Notes under the pieces: model-generated
Databases searched by the model: none
What the model was told of the DNA's origin: nothing
Seen by the model: the letters and a program-made list of their open reading frames with translations, nothing else
Translations under genes and position numbers: made by a program
In this document: positions 13,596 to 15,377 of the stretch, piece after piece
Position numbering within the stretch: the stretch's first letter is position 1
How the letters are laid out: each line of letters opens with the position of its first letter
DNA from: Myxococcota bacterium
GTDB taxonomy: Bacteria > Myxococcota_A > UBA9160 > PR03
Length of the DNA: 15,377 nt
Direction: 5' to 3'
NCBI GenBank assembly: GCA_030066475.1
Contig: JASJBO010000156.1
Location: forward strand, 1 to 15,377

Positions 13596-14336
13596 ATGAT
13601 CGAGAACCGAGAGGGACAGCGCGTTCCCGAGGTCACCTTCCACGTCCGCCGCAACGGCGACCCGGTCGACGTCAGCTCGCGGGAGCTCTTCGGCGGGCGC
13701 ACCGTCGTGCTGTTCGCGCTGCCGGGCGCGTTCACGCCGACCTGCTCGTCGAGCCACCTGCCCCGCTACGAGGAGCTCGCTCCGACGCTCCGGCAGCACG
13801 GGGTCGACGAGGTCGTGTGCCTGTCGGTCAACGACGGGTTCGTGATGGAGGCCTGGGGACGCGACCAGGGCGCGCGCCGGGTGACCCTGCTCGCGGACGG
13901 CAACGGGGAGTTCACGCGCGGCATGGGGATGTGGGTCGACAAGAGCGACCTGGGCTTCGGAGGCCGCTCCTGGCGCTACTCCATGCTGGTGCGCGACGGG
14001 GTGATCGAGAAGATGTTCATCGAGCCCGACGTGCCGGGCGACCCCTTCGAGGTGTCCGACGCCGACACCATGCTCCAGCACCTGGCTCCCGGCGCGGGCG
14101 CCGTCAGCTCGACGGCGCTGTTCACGAAGCCCGGCTGCCCGCACTGTGCCCGCGCCAAGGCGCTGCTCGACGAGAGCGGGCACGCGTACGAAGAGATCGT
14201 GCTGGGCCGCGACGCCACGGTCCGCTCGCTGCGCGCCGTCACCGGCGCCGCGACCGTGCCGCAGGTCTTCGTGGACGGGGAGCGCGTGGGCGGGGCGGAC
14301 GAGCTCGCCCACTGGCTCCAGGAGCGCGCGACCTGA
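13596..14336 (+). CDS. Hybrid peroxiredoxin 5-glutaredoxin (glutathione-dependent peroxidase, 246 aa)
   Basis: A two-domain enzyme that reduces H2O2 and organic peroxides at the Prx Cys and regenerates it with glutathione through its own glutaredoxin domain, in the cytoplasm. Prx5 domain: residues 1-165, with the active motif LPGAFTPTCSSSHLPRYEEL, peroxidatic Cys50. Glutaredoxin domain: residues 172-246, with FTKPGCPHCARAKALL (Cys181 and Cys184) and the glutathione-binding TVPQVFVDGERVGGADEL. Most relatives have CPFC; here it is CPHC. Domain order and length match the Haemophilus-type hyPrx5. ATG at 13596 has GAGGAG 7 nt upstream. Divergence from oxyR and the OxyR-like site between them indicate peroxide induction. 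The gene implies that the organism makes or uses glutathione. The stop lies 1 bp from the converging glycosyltransferase stop. Confidence 0.95.
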   Translation: MIENREGQRVPEVTFHVRRNGDPVDVSSRELFGGRTVVLFALPGAFTPTCSSSHLPRYEELAPTLRQHGVDEVVCLSVNDGFVMEAWGRDQGARRVTLLADGNGEFTRGMGMWVDKSDLGFGGRSWRYSMLVRDGVIEKMFIEPDVPGDPFEVSDADTMLQHLAPGAGAVSSTALFTKPGCPHCARAKALLDESGHAYEEIVLGRDATVRSLRAVTGAATVPQVFVDGERVGGADELAHWLQERAT

Positions 14337-14337
14337 G

Positions 14338-15377
14338 TCACGGCGGCGCGCGCCGCAGCACGCGGAAGCCCGGCACGTCGGGTGCGTCGGGCGACAGCGC
14401 GTAGTGTGCGCGCAGCCAGCGCGCGACCGCGTGGTCGGGCGGCAGCGCGTCACTGAGGACGACCAGCTCGGGCGGCGCGCGCTCGAGCTCGCGCACGACG
14501 CGAGCGGCGAGCGCGTCCGCTCCGGGCCAGTTCACGGTGTGGTAGCTCGGCAGCAGTACGCCCGACGGCGGCCGGCGCCCGCTGCTCCAGTACAGACCGC
14601 TCTCCTTGCCCCAGTTGTAGAGCCGCGCGTCGGGCGCGAGCACCGAGTCGGCCCAGCGCCCCAGCCGCTGCGCGTCGACGAACACATCGCCGTACTTGAC
14701 CCGCGACCAGCGCTCGGCGGGCCAGGTATAGGCCGGCGCCTGGAGGTAGACGAGCACCCCCAGCAGCGCCAGGACGCGCACCCACGGCGCCGCGCCACCG
14801 CGTCCGCGGTCGAGCGCGTCGAGCCCCCAGGCCGCGGCCACGCACAGGCCCGGCAGCCAGAGCTGGTAGTAGTGGGGAAACGAGCGGCCGGGCGCCGCCA
14901 CGGCCACCGCGGTCGCGAGCGCCCACGCCGCGAGCACGAGCGCGCCGCGCGAGGGCGCGGCCGGCAGCGCGGCCAGCGGGGCCAGCAGCGCGACTGTCAG
15001 CAGCGGGACGACGTCGCGCAGGCTCGGATGGAACAGCCGCATGGGCTCCAGGCCGCGCACGACGTTCACGAGCGGGTTCTCGGCGTAGTGCCGGTTGTAG
15101 GTCCAGACGACGTCGACCAGCGCATCGAGCGTCCCCGCCAGCGCGAAGGGAGCCACCGCGAGCAGCGCCACCCCGCCCAGCCCGCCCGCGAGCGCGGCGC
15201 GCGCGGGCAGGCGGCCGCCCCCCCCGCGCCACACCGCCAGCAGGGGCAGCAGGCCATAGGCCAGCGCCACCGGCTTGAAGAGCGCCGCGACGCCGATCGC
15301 GACGCCGCACGCCGCGGCGCGCAGCGCGCCGACTGGCTCGGGCGCGCGCAGCAGCAGCGCCAGCAGCGCGGCGATGC
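14338..15377 (-). CDS. GT39-like integral membrane glycosyltransferase, C-terminal part (N-terminus beyond window)
   Basis: The frame is open from the stop at 14338 to the right edge: about 346 codons are visible, and the start lies outside. The visible part begins IAALLALLLRAPEPVGALRA and continues CGVAIGVAALFKPVALAYGL, the 'G-x-x-x-x-F-K' helix turn common in GT39/ArnT-type enzymes that use lipid-linked sugar donors. About seven hydrophobic segments follow, including FPHYYQLWLPGLCVAAAWGL. The periplasmic C-terminal part has ARLYNWGKESGLYWSSGRRP, which resembles the 'L-Y-x-W-G' segment frequent in these proteins. The catalytic first loop, with its acidic residues, would be outside the window, so activity and substrate cannot be judged. 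The internal GTG at 15270 is not the real start. It converges on the Prx-Grx gene with a single base between stops. Confidence 0.8.
   Translation of the reverse strand, partial: IAALLALLLRAPEPVGALRAAACGVAIGVAALFKPVALAYGLLPLLAVWRGGGGRLPARAALAGGLGGVALLAVAPFALAGTLDALVDVVWTYNRHYAENPLVNVVRGLEPMRLFHPSLRDVVPLLTVALLAPLAALPAAPSRGALVLAAWALATAVAVAAPGRSFPHYYQLWLPGLCVAAAWGLDALDRGRGGAAPWVRVLALLGVLVYLQAPAYTWPAERWSRVKYGDVFVDAQRLGRWADSVLAPDARLYNWGKESGLYWSSGRRPPSGVLLPSYHTVNWPGADALAARVVRELERAPPELVVLSDALPPDHAVARWLRAHYALSPDAPDVPGFRVLRRAPP

Noticed and set aside
13564..13596. Upstream ATG as start of the Prx-Grx gene
   Set aside because: It is out of frame with the peroxiredoxin and lacks a ribosome binding site, whereas the ATG at 13596 has GAGGAG.
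13407..14453. 348-codon leftward open frame over the Prx-Grx gene
   Set aside because: It is a shadow frame; it crosses the AT-rich control region and shows no family similarity.

Overview
This is a very GC-rich window (by eye well above 65 %, with G or C in nearly every third codon position), densely packed with genes on both strands. The genes point to a Gram-negative bacterium: an RND pump with its periplasmic adaptor, probable lipoproteins, a periplasmic M48 protease and an OxyR regulator with a glutathione-type peroxiredoxin-glutaredoxin fusion. The base composition and gene mix would suit a proteobacterium or a myxobacterium-like ('deltaproteobacterial') lineage, but nothing here fixes the taxon. 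I see no rRNA, tRNA, CRISPR array, transposase, integrase or phage gene.

Layout. (1) 1-280: degenerate tandem repeats with a 42-bp unit. The last copy supplies the stop codon of the neighbouring gene. (2) 277-6744, all leftward: a tightly spaced six-gene operon. In transcription order it holds a TetR-family regulator, a periplasmic adaptor (MFP), an RND permease, a NifU/Nfu-type Fe-S scaffold, an uncharacterised 114-residue soluble protein and an uncharacterised 110-residue membrane protein. Junctions run from an 8-nt overlap to a 10-nt gap. An AT-rich palindrome just before tetR is the probable operator. (3) 6840-7876, leftward: a rhodanese-domain exported protein whose start overlaps the end of an isoprenylcysteine-methyltransferase-like membrane enzyme gene. 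(4) 8184-9920, rightward: a YtcJ-type amidohydrolase, overlapping tail-to-tail by 41 bp with (5) 9880-11914, leftward: an M48 metalloprotease lipoprotein preceded by a DUF4136-like lipoprotein. (6) 11963-12544, rightward: an exported Arg-rich helical protein of unknown function. (7) 12580-14336: oxyR (leftward) and a divergent peroxiredoxin-glutaredoxin fusion (rightward), sharing a 98-bp AT-rich intergenic region with a good OxyR-like site. (8) 14338 to the right edge, leftward: the C-terminal part of a GT39-like membrane glycosyltransferase.

How the genes work together. The OxyR/Prx-Grx pair is a self-contained peroxide-response module. The tetR-MFP-RND genes form an auto-regulated efflux cassette without its own outer-membrane channel. 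Its unusual feature is the tail: an Fe-S scaffold protein and two orphan small proteins that appear to be translated from the same message. That tail is the most interesting unexplained arrangement in the window. I found no clear evidence of a wholly new mobile or defence system.
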